Source: Lachnospiraceae bacterium UBA3826 (lineage in GTDB: Bacteria > Bacillota > Clostridia > Lachnospirales > Lachnospiraceae). From it: a DNA stretch of 5,473 bases. The translations under genes and the position numbers were made by a program. This document shows positions 5,377 through 5,473 of the stretch, piece by piece. Each line of letters starts with the position of its first letter. Position 1 is the stretch's first letter. The notes beneath the pieces are model-generated. The model ran no database searches, was not told the origin of the DNA, and saw only the letters and a program-made list of their open reading frames with translations. The DNA is taken from positions 1 through 5,473 of the forward strand of contig DGII01000156.1 of the NCBI GenBank assembly GCA_002393095.1. The letters run 5' to 3'.

Positions 5377-5473
5377 ATGGCAAGTTTATCACTTAAGAAC
5401 ATTTGCAAGAAGTATCCTAACGGATTTGAGGCTGTTAAGGATTTCAATCTTGAGATCGCTGACAAGGAATTCA
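5377..5473 (+). CDS. Carbohydrate ABC transporter ATP-binding protein (UgpC/MsmK/MalK type), N-terminal fragment
   Basis: Only 32 codons are present before the window ends. They read MASLSLKNICKKYPNG then FEAVKDFNLEIADKEF, which is the characteristic opening of the UgpC/MsmK/MalK ATPases: first beta-strand, the aromatic Tyr13 that stacks on ATP, the variable turn, and the strand leading to the Walker A motif. Walker A itself should fall just past the window edge. Members of this family power import of sugars, oligosaccharides or glycerol-3-phosphate through two membrane proteins and a binding protein, and one ATPase often serves several importers in Firmicutes. It lies 172 bases after the cyclase gene with its own ribosome binding site and a possible promoter, so it is probably a separate transcription unit. 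UgpC/MsmK assignment is made on a short stretch; the ABC ATPase call is stronger than the exact subfamily. Confidence 0.85.
   Translation, partial: MASLSLKNICKKYPNGFEAVKDFNLEIADKEF

Overview
The window looks like a chromosomal segment from a low-to-mid GC Firmicute, most likely a Lachnospiraceae-type clostridium (Butyrivibrio/Roseburia-like). This rests on strong GGAGG-type ribosome binding sites, sigma-A-like TATAAT promoters, frequent AGA/AGG and ATA codons, a methionyl-tRNA synthetase with a fused C-terminal tRNA-binding domain, a YesL/DUF624 membrane protein, and the start of a UgpC/MsmK-type sugar ABC transporter ATPase. The genus is an inference; no rRNA or other marker is present. All supported genes are on the + strand, and I see no mobile element, CRISPR array, tRNA or rRNA.

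Left block (1-2876): the 3' three quarters of metG, then after 50 bases a monoacylglycerol-lipase-like alpha/beta hydrolase, then after only 2 bases a GNAT acetyltransferase. No terminator is visible between them, so the three may be co-transcribed. The hydrolase and acetyltransferase are probably translationally coupled.

Middle block (2877-5204): a 122-base AT-rich intergenic region carries two promoter-like sites. It is followed by a YesL/DUF624 integral membrane protein whose last 41 bases overlap the start of a membrane-bound diguanylate cyclase. The cyclase has the order basic N-terminus, membrane segment, roughly 258-residue extracytoplasmic Cache-like sensor, membrane segment, complete GGDEF domain with an intact inhibitory site. 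The overlap implies the two membrane proteins are made together. A perfect 20-base palindrome lies inside the cyclase gene just after the first membrane segment.

Right block (5205-5473): a 172-base intergenic region holds a long hairpin, a 13-base palindrome on a promoter-like -10 site, and a small leader hairpin. Then comes a strong ribosome binding site and the first 32 codons of an ABC transporter ATPase of the carbohydrate-uptake (UgpC/MsmK/MalK) type, cut by the window edge. Most of the window is ordinary housekeeping and accessory metabolism. The part most worth following is the overlapping yesL-diguanylate cyclase pair next to a sugar-transport ATPase, which suggests, but does not prove, a link between carbohydrate sensing or uptake and cyclic di-GMP.
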